A stretch of 64,000 nucleotides of DNA from Schaalia sp. JY-X169 (lineage in GTDB: Bacteria; Actinomycetota; Actinomycetes; Actinomycetales; Actinomycetaceae). The number at the start of each line of letters is the position of its first letter. Position 1 is the first letter of the stretch. The notes under the pieces were generated by a model that saw only the letters and a list, made by a program, of their open reading frames with translations, did not search any database and was not told the origin of the DNA. Made by a program: the position numbers and the translations under genes. Below are positions 26,381 through 37,239 of the stretch, piece after piece. The stretch lies in NCBI RefSeq assembly GCF_014069575.1, contig NZ_CP059675.1:1302001-1366000 (forward strand). The letters run 5' to 3'.

Positions 26381-27142
26381 TCAGTCAATTGCTGGCTTGG
26401 CCCAGACCGGTTCGAACGGTTCTGTAACAGCCTTGATCTGAAGCAAGTTTGAAACTTCAGTGGTAACCATGGCCCCGTACGCTTTGAACTGAGAGACCGC
26501 CCCTCCTCTGATCTCCAACGCGACAGACAGAGTCGAGCCATCACCTATTGCGCGCCATTCGTAAGGTGGAGACAACGGTGCCCCACTAGCAACGATCCCC
26601 CCCTGGGAGTCCGTTCCAAACCAGGCGCGGGCATTTAGTCGGACATCATTAATGGAAATCGATTCGGCGCCTGCGTTCCTAAGTTCCGCCAAAGTCGTGA
26701 CGAACACTGAAACGGGGATCATCTCTTGCTGAGCCGACACCCTCATTATGATGCCCGGCCCCTCCACCGGAACTGTGCCGGCAGCGACCTCGGCCTGTGA
26801 CGTAGCCAAGGCAACTGCATCACGGGCAGCCTGGCTGGCATCAGCAGCCTCCTTAAGCTCAGTGAGCTGCCCCTGCAGAGCGCTTCTTTCATTGCGTAGC
26901 GCATCCTCGCGTTGCTCTAGGTCCCCTAGCAGAGCAACCAGCTGATCCTCGTTGAGACCGGCTAGAGGATCCGCTGCCTGCGTTCGCACTGTCGTTGTGA
27001 TCGCTAAGCCGATCAGTAAGAACATTGCCAGCAGCAGAATGTGCAGCGGACGGGGCCTGGAGACAAAAGAGTTGATGAACCGCTGAGGGCTGAAACCTCG
27101 ACGTTCATGAGAGTGGTGCCGACTTGGAGTGCTTGGTCCCAT
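26381..27142 (-). CDS. DUF881 membrane-anchored protein (downstream copy)
   Basis: A 253-residue protein with a basic N terminus, one membrane segment (about 32-55: LHILLLAMFLLIGLAI), a coiled-coil stretch (EDQLVALLGDLEQREDALR) and a C-terminal DUF881 domain outside the membrane. Such proteins flank DUF1290 in Actinobacteria (Mycobacterium Rv1823-Rv1825) near division and envelope genes; the biochemical role is not established. ATG follows the DUF1290 stop by one base. Confidence 0.87.
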   Translation of the reverse strand: MGPSTPSRHHSHERRGFSPQRFINSFVSRPRPLHILLLAMFLLIGLAITTTVRTQAADPLAGLNEDQLVALLGDLEQREDALRNERSALQGQLTELKEAADASQAARDAVALATSQAEVAAGTVPVEGPGIIMRVSAQQEMIPVSVFVTTLAELRNAGAESISINDVRLNARAWFGTDSQGGIVASGAPLSPPYEWRAIGDGSTLSVALEIRGGAVSQFKAYGAMVTTEVSNLLQIKAVTEPFEPVWAKPAID

Positions 27143-27143
27143 G

Positions 27144-27476
27144 TTAGGCCTTGAAAATCAAGCGACGGATGGATGCCGAGTTGCTGAAGATACGGATACC
27201 CAAGACGACGATCACTGCCGTAGTCATCGCGCCACCGACACCAAGCTGGACACCGAGGAACACTAGGAAACAGGCAATCAGGACGTTCCAGAAGAACGAG
27301 GCGATAAAGACTCGATCGGAAAAAACACCTTCCAACCAGGCACGAAAGGCTCCAAAAAGGGCGTCGAGTGCCGCCACCACCGCTACGGGCAGGAATGGCT
27401 GTAAGCCCAAAGGGATGACGGGCTCAAAGATCAGGCCGGCTACAACACCCAGTATCAATCCGATTGCTGCTATCAC
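27144..27476 (-). CDS. sbp: DUF1290 small basic membrane protein (Sbp)
   Basis: A 110-residue protein with three or four membrane segments, including IGLILGVVAGLIFEP, VAVVAALDALFGAFRAW and FFWNVLIACFLVFLGVQLG. This is the small basic protein family, found beside DUF881 genes and, in Bacillus, near ftsA/ftsZ. GTG 27476 has AGGGGGAACCAA upstream and gives the normal family length; the longer reading frame to 27539 would overlap the previous gene. Function unknown. Confidence 0.87.
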   Translation of the reverse strand: MIAAIGLILGVVAGLIFEPVIPLGLQPFLPVAVVAALDALFGAFRAWLEGVFSDRVFIASFFWNVLIACFLVFLGVQLGVGGAMTTAVIVVLGIRIFSNSASIRRLIFKA

Positions 27477-27486
27477 TTGGTTCCCC

Positions 27487-28314
27487 CTACTGCGATTCCA
27501 TGGGAGTCGCCTGACTCGATCGTAGTGGTATTGCGCCAAGGGTAAGGCTCTCGGCTCGAGTCTCAGTCACCTGAGCGGAAGTGGCTTTCTCTATCTCAGC
27601 GACGCGCTCCGCTCCGCTGCCGCTCTGTAGTGCAGCCAACAGTTCGGTGGGATCTCCGATCGCCTCAATAACATAGGGCGATACAACCGGGTCGAGGTTC
27701 ACAAGTATTGAAGACCCTGCCATCCGAACCGATGTGCTTGCGACAACCCTGTGCCCATTGATCGCCATTGCCTCCGCTCCCCCTGACCACAAAATGTTGA
27801 CAACTGCCCTAAGGTCAGCGTCTCTGAAACGGCTTGCGCGTCCCGACAGTGAGGTTGCCTGCTCAGCGATAGAAACCACTACACCCGGACCTGCACTTCG
27901 AACACTTCCTGCGCTCACAGCAAGTCCAGAACCCAGCTCCATTGATTCACCCTCAAGCACCTCCGAAGCTCGCGCTTGAGCCTGTAGTCCCTGATTTTCT
28001 TCATCTAGAATCCGTACGCGTACTTGCGCATCGCGTACCTGTTGCGCAAGAAGCGCCCGTGGACTCGTCACATCATCATTGATGTTGCGCAGGTTGAGAG
28101 CCGCTACCGTCATCCCAAAGCCAAGTGCTGCAGTCAAGACTAGAGCCACGACTCTTCTTGCCAAGGAGCTCTTCGGAGCGTCGATTTCTGCAGCATCGTA
28201 GTATCCGGGGTCCAGCGAGAATCTCTCAATGTTCTTGAGAAGTAGCATCGAAGCCGCAGGGTCCCTGTGTGCCGCGTCAACGGCGGGCACGCCTGCGGGG
28301 TCATCGTGACTCAC
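27487..28314 (-). CDS. DUF881 membrane-anchored protein (upstream copy)
   Basis: A 275-residue protein: cytoplasmic head of about 50 residues, a membrane segment (VVALVLTAALGFGMTVAAL), a short coiled coil (LLAQQVRDAQVRVRILDEEN) and a DUF881 domain with the typical GPGVVVSIAEQ and NILWSGGAEAMAINGHRV. It is first in the minus-strand unit DUF881-DUF1290-DUF881. GTG start with GGGAGGTGCCCC upstream. It diverges from the murE-like gene across 51 bases. Confidence 0.87.
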   Translation of the reverse strand: MSHDDPAGVPAVDAAHRDPAASMLLLKNIERFSLDPGYYDAAEIDAPKSSLARRVVALVLTAALGFGMTVAALNLRNINDDVTSPRALLAQQVRDAQVRVRILDEENQGLQAQARASEVLEGESMELGSGLAVSAGSVRSAGPGVVVSIAEQATSLSGRASRFRDADLRAVVNILWSGGAEAMAINGHRVVASTSVRMAGSSILVNLDPVVSPYVIEAIGDPTELLAALQSGSGAERVAEIEKATSAQVTETRAESLTLGAIPLRSSQATPMESQ

Positions 28315-28353
28315 GGGGCACCTCCCAACGTCGGAACCGAGTCCTGCCTGACC

Positions 28354-28359
28354 TAGAAT
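28354..28359 (+). promoter_or_regulatory. Predicted -10 box for the leaderless MurE-like gene
   Basis: TAGAAT at exactly -12 to -7 from ATG 28366 predicts transcription starting at the start codon. GGGGG lies just upstream of ATG but may not be transcribed. Confidence 0.55.
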
Positions 28360-28365
28360 GGGGGC

Positions 28366-29955
28366 ATGTCTTCACTATCTGAGATACGTCCCCAGACTAC
28401 TGCTCTCCCGCTAGATATTGCACTAGAGGGCTGCGGTACGTGGCAAATGTGGACCGATGAGAATGGATTGGTCGACCCCTCTGACACCCTAAAGGCACTC
28501 CCGGTTACAGGAGTCTCAGTCAGTACGGATGACTTGGACGCCGACTGGGTGTTTGTAGGTGTCCCAGGAGCGCATCGCCACGGAGCATCTCTTTGGGAAG
28601 CGGCGCGACTTGGCGGTGCAAGCGTGATTGTCACTGATCAGGATGGAGCCGAACTGGCCCAAGATGCGGATCTACCAATCGTCGTCGTTTCTAACCCTCG
28701 TCACACGGCTGCCATGATGGCCGCAAACCTTCACGCACCCGCGCAGAAGGACCTGGTTATTGCAGGTGTGACCGGAACCAATGGCAAGACCACCACCACG
28801 TATTTTCTGCGTTCCGCCCTCGCCTCCGGCCTTGGACAAATGGGACTGTTCGGAACACTCGAAGTTAACACGGGTTCCCTGTCTGTCACGGCACACAGAA
28901 CCACCCATGAGGCTCCTGTCGTTCATCGCGCCCTGGCCGCCACAGCGCAGGCAGGCTTGAGGGGCGCTGTCGTCGAGGTCTCGTCGCATGCTCTCTCCCT
29001 AGGAAGGGTTGATGGGATCGACTTCGACCTTGCGATATTTACCAACCTGCAGCACGATCACCTGGACTTCTATGAGAACAGCATGGACCTCTATTTTGAG
29101 GCCAAGGCATCACTCTTCGAACCATCACGCACCAGGGCCGGAGTCAGCGCGGTTGATGACGAATATGGGCGTCGCCTCGTTCGCCAGGCCCAGGTTCCCA
29201 TGCACGCGGTCCAGGTCCTCACAGACGATGACCTTTGCGACTTGGCCGTCCCTCTTTGGAGAGTCACAGGTGTGACTCCGAACCGAGCGATCGGTGGGAA
29301 CACGTTCACACTCACAGACCCAAGTGGAACCGAGTACCAAGCAGTCTGCCCAATTCCCGGTCTGGTCAATGTTCAGGACGCGGCTCTCGCCATCGTCGGC
29401 GCAGGGCTCCTTGGTGTTCCAATTCAAGATGCAATCGATGGTGTCGCCAATGCACCAGCCGTTCCCGGAAGAATGCAGTGGGTGCCGAGTCTTCCAAATC
29501 AACCCCTGGTACTTGTGGACTTCGCGCATACCCCCGAAGCCCTTGAGCGGCTGCTACTAGACATGCGCCCGCTCTGCCACGGCGAGGTAATCCTCGTATT
29601 TGGCACAGACGGTGACCGCGACCCGAGCAAAAGAGTCCCACTCGGTGAGGTAGCGGCTCAGAGTGGAGACCGACTGTGGGTTACCGATGAGAATCCACGC
29701 TGGGAAGATGCCCAGGCTATCCGCACTCAAATCCTCGAGGGGGTTCGCAAAACTCGTCCAAGCATGAAGGATGTGATCGAGGTGACGACATGTCGTCGAG
29801 ACGCGATACGGGAGGCAATCTACAGCGCCAGAGAGGGGGATGTTGTCATCATCTCTGGCAAGGGACCGGAAACTTATCAGGACATTCGCGGGGTCAAGCA
29901 TGCGTTTGAGGATGCAGCTGTGGCTTCCGAGGTGCTTGCCGCCTACGCCAAGTAG
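28366..29955 (+). CDS. murE: UDP-N-acetylmuramyl-tripeptide ligase (MurE-like)
   Basis: Mur ligase that adds the third amino acid of the peptidoglycan stem peptide. The 529 residues show the P-loop GVTGTNGKTTTTYFL (about 137-151), the HRTTHEAP substrate region, VVEVSSHALSLGRVDG with the carbamylated-Lys neighbourhood, FTNLQHDHLDFY, and FAHTPEALE. The specificity loop reads DENPRWEDA, with NPR as in diaminopimelate ligases, though Actinomycetaceae usually use Lys or Orn. It sits outside a dcw cluster, so it may be a second MurE. Confidence 0.87.
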   Translation: MSSLSEIRPQTTALPLDIALEGCGTWQMWTDENGLVDPSDTLKALPVTGVSVSTDDLDADWVFVGVPGAHRHGASLWEAARLGGASVIVTDQDGAELAQDADLPIVVVSNPRHTAAMMAANLHAPAQKDLVIAGVTGTNGKTTTTYFLRSALASGLGQMGLFGTLEVNTGSLSVTAHRTTHEAPVVHRALAATAQAGLRGAVVEVSSHALSLGRVDGIDFDLAIFTNLQHDHLDFYENSMDLYFEAKASLFEPSRTRAGVSAVDDEYGRRLVRQAQVPMHAVQVLTDDDLCDLAVPLWRVTGVTPNRAIGGNTFTLTDPSGTEYQAVCPIPGLVNVQDAALAIVGAGLLGVPIQDAIDGVANAPAVPGRMQWVPSLPNQPLVLVDFAHTPEALERLLLDMRPLCHGEVILVFGTDGDRDPSKRVPLGEVAAQSGDRLWVTDENPRWEDAQAIRTQILEGVRKTRPSMKDVIEVTTCRRDAIREAIYSAREGDVVIISGKGPETYQDIRGVKHAFEDAAVASEVLAAYAK

Positions 29956-30051
29956 TGTGTTGATCAGAGACTTGCCAACATACAATCAGTAGAGATCAAC
30001 AGAGCACGGGTTCATACCCCGCTCCCAAACGTCACTTTGCGAGGACGACCA

Positions 30052-31602
30052 ATGGAACCGACAACCACCGACAACGGGTTTGACGACAGTGACCTTTTCG
30101 ATGAGGAGTCTGCCGTGTCCCCTGGCACGGATTTCACTGAGGAAGCCGAGGTCGAGGACGCAGAGCTTCAGCTTCAGCGCATGCGTGCAATGCGTGCCGA
30201 CCTCGCCCAGTACGACCTCGAGGCTGAGGACCTGGAGCTCCTCAGTCAGGGTGATGACTGGTCCCAGCCCGACCTCGAATACTCCTCACGTCCCGTTGTT
30301 GCCGTAATCGGGCGGCCGAATGTCGGCAAGTCAACTCTTGTCAACCGTGTGCTGGGGCGCCGTGAAGCAGTTGTCCAAGACACGCCCGGTGTGACCCGCG
30401 ACCGAGTTCTCTACGACGCGGAGTGGGCCGGGGTTGATTTCGTCCTCGTCGACACTGGCGGATGGGAGGTTGACGTTAAAGGTTTGGATCGCCAAATCGC
30501 GGAACAGGCCGAGGTCGCAATAGATCTGGCCGATGTCATCATCTTTGTTGTGGATGCCAACGTCGGCGCAACGTCGACAGATGAGCAGGTTGTTCCTCTA
30601 CTCCGCAAGTCTGGAAAGCCGGTTATTCTTGCCGCAAATAAAGCCGACTCCTCAACACAGGAGTCTGACGTTACGGCGCTGTGGTCCCTGGGTTTAGGTG
30701 AGCCCTACGCCATCTCGGCCCTGCATGGTCGCGGCGCCGGTGACATGTTGGACGCGGTTGTCCGCGCGATGCCAGAAGAGTCCGCACACCCGACAAAACG
30801 ACGTCCGTCCGCCATCAGGCGTATTGCCCTTGTTGGTCGACCCAACGTAGGCAAGTCTTCACTTCTGAATGCTCTTGCCGGGGAAACGCGGGCAGTTGTC
30901 CACGACCTGGCTGGCACCACCCGTGACCCAATCGACGAGATCGTTGAAATCGAGGGACGCCAGTGGGAGTTCATCGATACGGCAGGCATAAAGCGCCGAC
31001 TACACCGCACCAGCGGCGCCGACTACTATGCCTCCATCCGCACGCAGGCGGCTTTGGAACGCGCTGAGATTGCGCTGGTACTCGTCGATGCGTCAGTCCC
31101 GCTGACAGAGCAAGACGTCCGCGTCATACAGCAGGCAGTAGATGCCGGGCGTGGCATCGTCATCGTCAACAACAAGTGGGACCTGGTTGATGATGAGCAA
31201 CGGGTTGCGTTGATGAAGCAGGAGGAGCGTGAACTGGTGCAGGTTGACTGGGCTCCCCGCATCAATCTGTCCGCGAAAACTACCTGGCATGTCAACAGGA
31301 TTACGCGCGCCCTCGACACAGCCCTTGACGGTTGGGAGACGCGCGTCTCCACAGGGCGCCTCAACGCCTTTTTTGGTCGCCTCACTTCTGCCCATCCCCA
31401 TCCATTGCGCGGCGGCAAGCAACCGCGCATTCTCTTCGGGACGCAGGCTTCAACCGCTCCCCCACGCTTCGTCCTCTTTACAACCGGTTTCTTGGACCCT
31501 GCCTACAGACGTTTCATTCAGCGACGTTTGCGGGAGGAGTTTGGCTTCGAAGGCACGCCGATCCAACTGTCGGTTCGCGTGCGAGAGCGCCGCCGCCGGT
31601 AA
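30052..31602 (+). CDS. der: GTPase Der (EngA)
   Basis: Double GTPase needed for 50S ribosome assembly. From ATG 30052 (GCGAGGACGACCA upstream) it has 516 residues: an acidic N-terminal extension of about 80 residues, first GTPase domain ([29 protein letters not shown]), second domain ([31 protein letters not shown]) and a C-terminal KH-like domain ending in basic residues. The N-terminal extension is common in Actinobacteria. Confidence 0.95.
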   Translation: MEPTTTDNGFDDSDLFDEESAVSPGTDFTEEAEVEDAELQLQRMRAMRADLAQYDLEAEDLELLSQGDDWSQPDLEYSSRPVVAVIGRPNVGKSTLVNRVLGRREAVVQDTPGVTRDRVLYDAEWAGVDFVLVDTGGWEVDVKGLDRQIAEQAEVAIDLADVIIFVVDANVGATSTDEQVVPLLRKSGKPVILAANKADSSTQESDVTALWSLGLGEPYAISALHGRGAGDMLDAVVRAMPEESAHPTKRRPSAIRRIALVGRPNVGKSSLLNALAGETRAVVHDLAGTTRDPIDEIVEIEGRQWEFIDTAGIKRRLHRTSGADYYASIRTQAALERAEIALVLVDASVPLTEQDVRVIQQAVDAGRGIVIVNNKWDLVDDEQRVALMKQEERELVQVDWAPRINLSAKTTWHVNRITRALDTALDGWETRVSTGRLNAFFGRLTSAHPHPLRGGKQPRILFGTQASTAPPRFVLFTTGFLDPAYRRFIQRRLREEFGFEGTPIQLSVRVRERRRR

Positions 31603-31649
31603 AGCAGAGGAAGTAGAAAGTAGTAAGTAGTCACGGGAAGTTGATTAAA

Positions 31650-32438
31650 GTGTTCAGCAGTTACATTGCTATTGGAGACAGTTTTACAGAAGGACTTGGG
31701 GACCCGCGGCCTGACGGTTCCCTTCGCGGGTGGGCTGACCGCGTGGCGGCCGGCTTGGCAAATGGTTACTCGGCTTCGCCGGACGGCAACAACCGCCCCT
31801 TCCGCTACGCAAACTTGGCGATTCGAGGACGAAAGCTCGGTCCGATCATTGCAGAACAGCTGCAGCCTGCCCTAGCGCAGAGTCCCGATGTCATGTCATT
31901 TAACGCCGGTGGCAACAACATGTTGCGGCCAAAGTTCGATCCGGCCGAGTCGATCGATCAAATCGTCGAAGCCGTCGAGGCGATCCGCGTGACCGGAACC
32001 CATGTCCTCCTCCTCGCGGGTCCGGACCCTGTCAACAACCTCCCCATGGGCCATGTCTTCTCCTCAAGAGGCGAGCAGTACACGGAGTTGGCCACAAATG
32101 CGGTTGCCGGCATGGATGGTGTCACCTTTGTCGACAACTTCAACGACCTGGCGTTCCGCGACTCAACATACTGGTCCGAGGACGGTCTACACCTGTCACC
32201 CGCGGGGCACCTTCGAGTGGCCGCTAACTGCCTAGACGCACTCGGGATTTCCTACCCGAATGATTGGGCCGATCCGCGTTACCCGGTGCCTGACCCGAAA
32301 AATTACCGCAGCCCGGCCTACTTCAACACATACATCACTCCGTGGATCGGACGTCGCCTCACGGGTCGTTCCTCCGGTGATGGCCGAATGGCTAAGCGTC
32401 CTCTGCTGAGTGAGTTCCGCGCCGAATACGACCTGTGA
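31650..32438 (+). CDS. SGNH/GDSL-family hydrolase
   Basis: About 262 residues of a GDSL esterase type. Block I is YIAIGDSFTEGLGD (catalytic Ser), block III is SFNAGGNNML (Gly-x-Asn oxyanion), and block V is SEDGLHLSPAGH with the catalytic Asp and His. No signal peptide is seen, so it should be cytoplasmic. The start is unclear: TTG 31641 directly follows GGGAAG, while GTG 31650 has better spacing. Substrate is unknown. Confidence 0.85.
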   Translation: MFSSYIAIGDSFTEGLGDPRPDGSLRGWADRVAAGLANGYSASPDGNNRPFRYANLAIRGRKLGPIIAEQLQPALAQSPDVMSFNAGGNNMLRPKFDPAESIDQIVEAVEAIRVTGTHVLLLAGPDPVNNLPMGHVFSSRGEQYTELATNAVAGMDGVTFVDNFNDLAFRDSTYWSEDGLHLSPAGHLRVAANCLDALGISYPNDWADPRYPVPDPKNYRSPAYFNTYITPWIGRRLTGRSSGDGRMAKRPLLSEFRAEYDL

Positions 32439-32552
32439 GGCAACGCGGTCGTCCTCGTCCGCATGATGGCGACTGCGGGGGCGTCCGCCCTTATTTGGCA
32501 CACTTGCCGCTAGCAAACTGTTTCCACACATCTACAACTTTTGGAGGGTATC

Positions 32553-33617
32553 TTGTCGGGAATGCCGCAGACCCAGGGACTTATCCATCGCTATGCACAG
32601 TGGTTGCCGGTAGCGGAGGGCCAGCCAATCATCAGCCTCGGTGAGGGTTCGACGCCGCTGGTGTACTGCCGGGTAATTTCTGAACGCGTAGGCAATGAGG
32701 TGTGGGTTAAGGTCGAGGGCGCGAACCCGACAGGTTCCTTCAAGGACCGCGGCATGACGGTGGCGGTGTCTATGGCTGCTGCTCGCGGAGCACAGGCTGT
32801 TGTCTGTGCTTCCACGGGAAACACTTCTGCGTCGGCAGCTGCCTATGCAGTTCAGGCAGGAATGACCCCCGTTGTCCTCCTCCCCGCGGGCAAGATCGCC
32901 AAGGGCAAACTTGCTCAGTCGGTGGTGTACGGGGCGCGAATCGTGCAGATTGACGGCAACTTTGATGACTGCCTCGACGTGGCCCGCAAGCTGGATGCCA
33001 ACTATCCGATCGCCCTTGTTAACTCGGTGAACCCGGATCGCATTGAGGGGCAGAAAACGGCTTCGTTCGAGATCGTTGATTCACTTGGTGACGCCCCCGA
33101 TATTCATATGCTCCCCGTTGGCAATGCCGGGAACATTACCGCTTATTGGAAGGGCTATCGCGAATACTTCGAGGCCGGTAAGTCCACGCGACTGCCGCAG
33201 ATGTGGGGCTTCCAGGCGGCTGGCTCAGCGCCGTTTGTTGTCGGTCACCCGATCGCGGACCCCGAAACCGTTGCGACGGCAATTCGCATTGGTAACCCGG
33301 CCTCGTGGGATCAAGCAGTTGCGGCGCGTGATGACTCAGGCGGTCGAATCGAGGCTGTTACAGATGAAGAGATCCTTGCTGCGCAGGCACTCCTGGCGGC
33401 GAGCGAGGGTGTGTTTGTCGAACCGGCCTCGGCCGCGGGCATCGCGGGTCTTCTGAAGTCCAGCGAGGCGGGCACGCTTCCGACAGGTAAGACCATCACC
33501 ATCACGGTGACTGGTAACGGTCTAAAAGATATTGACACAGCCATGCTGGGACGCGACATTGTCGCCGAGGTGCTGCCTGCGGATGTGGACCTAGTCGCGA
33601 CCAGTCTGGGTCTCTAG
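32553..33617 (+). CDS. thrC: Threonine synthase
   Basis: PLP enzyme converting O-phosphohomoserine to threonine. The 354 residues contain [11 protein letters not shown] with the PLP Lys, [15 protein letters not shown], and the phosphate cradle [17 protein letters not shown] chose TTG 32553 ([14 protein letters not shown]) because GGAGGG sits 4 bases before it; the in-frame TTG at 32541 overlaps that site. thrB follows after 5 bases. No T-box or leader peptide is seen upstream. Confidence 0.95.
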   Translation: MSGMPQTQGLIHRYAQWLPVAEGQPIISLGEGSTPLVYCRVISERVGNEVWVKVEGANPTGSFKDRGMTVAVSMAAARGAQAVVCASTGNTSASAAAYAVQAGMTPVVLLPAGKIAKGKLAQSVVYGARIVQIDGNFDDCLDVARKLDANYPIALVNSVNPDRIEGQKTASFEIVDSLGDAPDIHMLPVGNAGNITAYWKGYREYFEAGKSTRLPQMWGFQAAGSAPFVVGHPIADPETVATAIRIGNPASWDQAVAARDDSGGRIEAVTDEEILAAQALLAASEGVFVEPASAAGIAGLLKSSEAGTLPTGKTITITVTGNGLKDIDTAMLGRDIVAEVLPADVDLVATSLGL

Positions 33618-33622
33618 AAGCA

Positions 33623-34549
33623 ATGACAATGCTCATCCCCGTGGGACGTAGCGCAACGGTTCGTACACCGGCAACCACCGCGAACCTGGGGCCCGGTTTT
33701 GACGCACTGGGTTTGGCTCTCGACTGGGTTGATCAAGCTTCCGTGGCTGTCATTGAAGACGGATACACTTTTTCGCTGTCGGGAGCCGGTGCGGCTGCGC
33801 TTCCCCGGGATGCGAGCCATCTCGTCCTCAAAACGATCCTGCGCGGCATCGAGGATCTGGGAGTGGAAGTTCCAGGTCTGTCGTTTACGGCTCACAACAC
33901 CATTCCGCTCGCGAGGGGGCTTGGCTCGTCGTCCGCTGCCATTTCTGCGGGGCTAGCGCTGGCCTGGGGGCTGGTTTACCCGGATCGACCCCTTGACCGC
34001 TCCTGGGCCTTTGGCGTTGCTGTCGACATAGAGGGCCACCCCGACAACGTTGGACCAGCCATATTTGGTGGGCTCACAATCGGCTGGCTCCGCCAGGGTA
34101 CGTGGCAGATCGCCCAGGCCACGGTCCGGGAGGATATTCGTATCACGGCCCTGGTGCCATCAACCGTGCTTGAGACTGAGAAGGCACGCGCCGCGATGCC
34201 TGCCAGTATTCCGCTTGAGGATGCCATCGCGAACTCAGCACACACCGCTCTGCTTATGCATGCTTTTGCGTCGGCGCCAGAGCTACTGCTTGATGGCACA
34301 TCCGACCGGCTCCACCAGGAGTATCGCCGCGGCCTCTATCCGGTTTCGCTGGCACTGGTAGAGCACCTACGCGGCCAGGGTCTGGCAGCCTGCATCTCAG
34401 GTGCGGGCCCCACGGTCGTTGTCTTCCACAGCAGTGACCAAGGCGCCCTTGTTGACCTAACGCTTGAAGCGGCGGCTGGCGATCCTCGCTTTGCCGGATT
34501 TACCAGTCACTCACTGCGCATTGGCGACGGGGTGCAGGTCGTCTCCTGA
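33623..34549 (+). CDS. thrB: Homoserine kinase
   Basis: GHMP kinase phosphorylating homoserine, the step before ThrC. The 308 residues have ATTANLGPGFDALGLAL at the N terminus, the GHMP motif PLARGLGSSSAAISAG (ATP binding), EGHPDNVGPAIFGG and the C-terminal ACISGAGPTVV. It is in an operon with thrC; hom is not in the window. A strong hairpin follows at 34565-34598. Confidence 0.95.
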   Translation: MTMLIPVGRSATVRTPATTANLGPGFDALGLALDWVDQASVAVIEDGYTFSLSGAGAAALPRDASHLVLKTILRGIEDLGVEVPGLSFTAHNTIPLARGLGSSSAAISAGLALAWGLVYPDRPLDRSWAFGVAVDIEGHPDNVGPAIFGGLTIGWLRQGTWQIAQATVREDIRITALVPSTVLETEKARAAMPASIPLEDAIANSAHTALLMHAFASAPELLLDGTSDRLHQEYRRGLYPVSLALVEHLRGQGLAACISGAGPTVVVFHSSDQGALVDLTLEAAAGDPRFAGFTSHSLRIGDGVQVVS

Positions 34550-34564
34550 TGTTTGGGTTGAAGT

Positions 34565-34598
34565 CTTGGGCGGCTGCGCGCAAATGCAGCCGCCCAAG
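34565..34598. terminator. Bidirectional terminator between thrB and asd
   Basis: A perfect 13-bp stem CTTGGGCGGCTGC / GCAGCCGCCCAAG with an 8-base loop sits between two convergent genes. It can stop transcription from either side. T tracts are short on both sides. Confidence 0.8.
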
Positions 34599-34614
34599 AT
34601 GGAGCCCGACAGGC

Positions 34615-35706
<1,092 letters not shown>

Positions 35707-35857
35707 CTACTAGCAATGAACAGCGTACGAGGACGTGCGAAGTTGTCCATCAAACGACCAGACTTCGGACCGTTGCTCTCGTTTGGCTCAAGGACCCTTG
35801 GTGAACTTGGCGCTCTGAGTACAAGTAGACTCCTAACGTCACAGTATTGGAGGAACA

Positions 35858-36271
35858 GTGCAGATCAACATTCCCCGCGAGTTTAGGCTGGATGCGGTAC
35901 CCGCCACCATGACGCTGTCCGACGAGGATCTGGATGCCCTACTTGGGGACTTCCCAGCGGAACTTACATCAACTGATCGGACCGCAACTTTTCGGTTCGA
36001 AAGTCCGCGAGCCGCGGCAGACTTTGTGGATTCTCTGGACGGACAAATCCCCTACTCGGCCCGCGAAATGACAGAGGAGGACGGAGAAGTCTTTGAGACA
36101 CCCGGCCTCGGAAGCGTTGCGCGTGACATTGTCGGCAAGTCTTCGTCGCATTTGGGGGGCGCAGACAAGACCGCACGTGCTTGGGGCATTGCAGCCTTCT
36201 CGGTTGCAGTCTCCGGGACGGTCATTGCACTAACTGCTCTGGCAATTGGGATCATCTCACTCGTAATGTAA
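35858..36271 (+). CDS. Hypothetical protein with C-terminal membrane helix
   Basis: A 137-residue protein I do not recognise. It starts MQINIPREFRLDAVPATMTL, has an acidic N-terminal part, a middle region with charged loops, and one clear membrane segment at about 112-136 (AAFSVAVSGTVIALTALAIG). GTG 35858 has a good GGAGGAACA ribosome site, supporting translation. It sits alone between asd and the membrane protein/GntR pair. Confidence 0.6.
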   Translation: MQINIPREFRLDAVPATMTLSDEDLDALLGDFPAELTSTDRTATFRFESPRAAADFVDSLDGQIPYSAREMTEEDGEVFETPGLGSVARDIVGKSSSHLGGADKTARAWGIAAFSVAVSGTVIALTALAIGIISLVM

Positions 36272-36321
36272 CGGGCTAGCGCTCACCTCGGCAGGACCAG
36301 CTCGATGGCCAAAGACTTTGT

Positions 36322-36343
36322 ATCAATGACTTGACACATTGAT
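36322..36343 (+). promoter_or_regulatory. Promoter with inverted-repeat operator for the membrane protein-GntR operon
   Basis: ATCAATG and CATTGAT form a perfect 7-bp inverted repeat with an 8-base spacer, and the spacer contains TTGACA (36331-36336), a consensus -35. Repressor bound here would block the promoter. The downstream operon encodes a YtrA-type GntR protein, so autoregulation is likely (inference). Confidence 0.6.
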
Positions 36344-36387
36344 TCATTAGTTGGATGATTGTGCTACCCACTGAGAGGAGTTCAACC

Positions 36388-37239
36388 ATGTCCACGTCCT
36401 TCATAACGGTTCTTCTGATAGTTTTCGTCGCCGTCGCTCTCTTTACCGTAGTCGTGGGCATCGTGCTCACAATTGTCGTCAAGACCGAGGATCCGAGCCA
36501 CGGCGCGAGGCGTCGCATACAAATCCTCTATGGCACCGCAGCACTGGTCGGCATTGCTTTCGCGGCGCTTGCCGCCTATGCGTTTCCAACCATCTACGTC
36601 AACTCGACCGTGGTACCGGGCCTGCTTGCGGCTCTCGGTCCTCTACTTGCCGGGATCCTCTTTGTTGATGTGGCAGCCCTTGGTGAGTCCTTTTGGCCCC
36701 GACCGAAAGGCCAGAAGCGCGGCGCATACCTGACCCGACGACCCGCCCTCGCCAACGCCGACGCAGCTGCCCGGATTGCAACGATTGTCTGGGCCGTTCT
36801 ACTGGTGCTGTCACTGATCCTCTTCGGATCGATTGCTACCAAGGGAGGTGACGCGAGCGGGAGGGCGATCGCGCACGTCGCCGCAGATCCCGCTGTCAAT
36901 GGTCAGAGTGGCCCGTTCCCAGGATGGCCCTACGGAATCCCCATGCTCGTCCTAGCGGCGGTCCTGATCGCGTTGGCGCTTGCGGTACTCCACGTGATTG
37001 CGCGCCGCCCCGCAGTTAGTGGGAGCACACCGCAAAGTGACGCTCAACTGCGGCGTATATCCGCAACGAACCTCTTGAAAGGGACTCAAGCATCGCTCGC
37101 AGTCAGCCTTGCCGGAGTGCTACTGATTGCCGGGCAATCCAGTGCCAATGCGGGTTACTGGTGGGGACCAGTCTGCATCGCATTGTCAGTGGCGATCTTG
37201 ATTGCAGCGGTGGTCATCCTAGTGTGGCGATCACGATGA
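36388..37239 (+). CDS. Polytopic membrane protein co-encoded with a GntR regulator
   Basis: A 283-residue protein with about seven membrane segments (for instance FITVLLIVFVAVALFTVVVG, IATIVWAVLLVLSLILFG, WWGPVCIALSVAILIAAVV). I see no catalytic or transporter motif. ATG 36388 has GAGAGGAG seven bases upstream, better than the earlier frame start at 36355. The stop overlaps the GntR start (ATGA). In many Actinobacteria a YtrA-type regulator is paired with such a membrane protein that may sense or export antimicrobial compounds; this is only suggestive. Confidence 0.75.
   Translation: MSTSFITVLLIVFVAVALFTVVVGIVLTIVVKTEDPSHGARRRIQILYGTAALVGIAFAALAAYAFPTIYVNSTVVPGLLAALGPLLAGILFVDVAALGESFWPRPKGQKRGAYLTRRPALANADAAARIATIVWAVLLVLSLILFGSIATKGGDASGRAIAHVAADPAVNGQSGPFPGWPYGIPMLVLAAVLIALALAVLHVIARRPAVSGSTPQSDAQLRRISATNLLKGTQASLAVSLAGVLLIAGQSSANAGYWWGPVCIALSVAILIAAVVILVWRSR

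Noticed and set aside
32439-32552. T-box or attenuator before thrC
   Set aside because: I saw no T-box signature, no Thr/Ile-rich leader peptide and no terminator-antiterminator pair.
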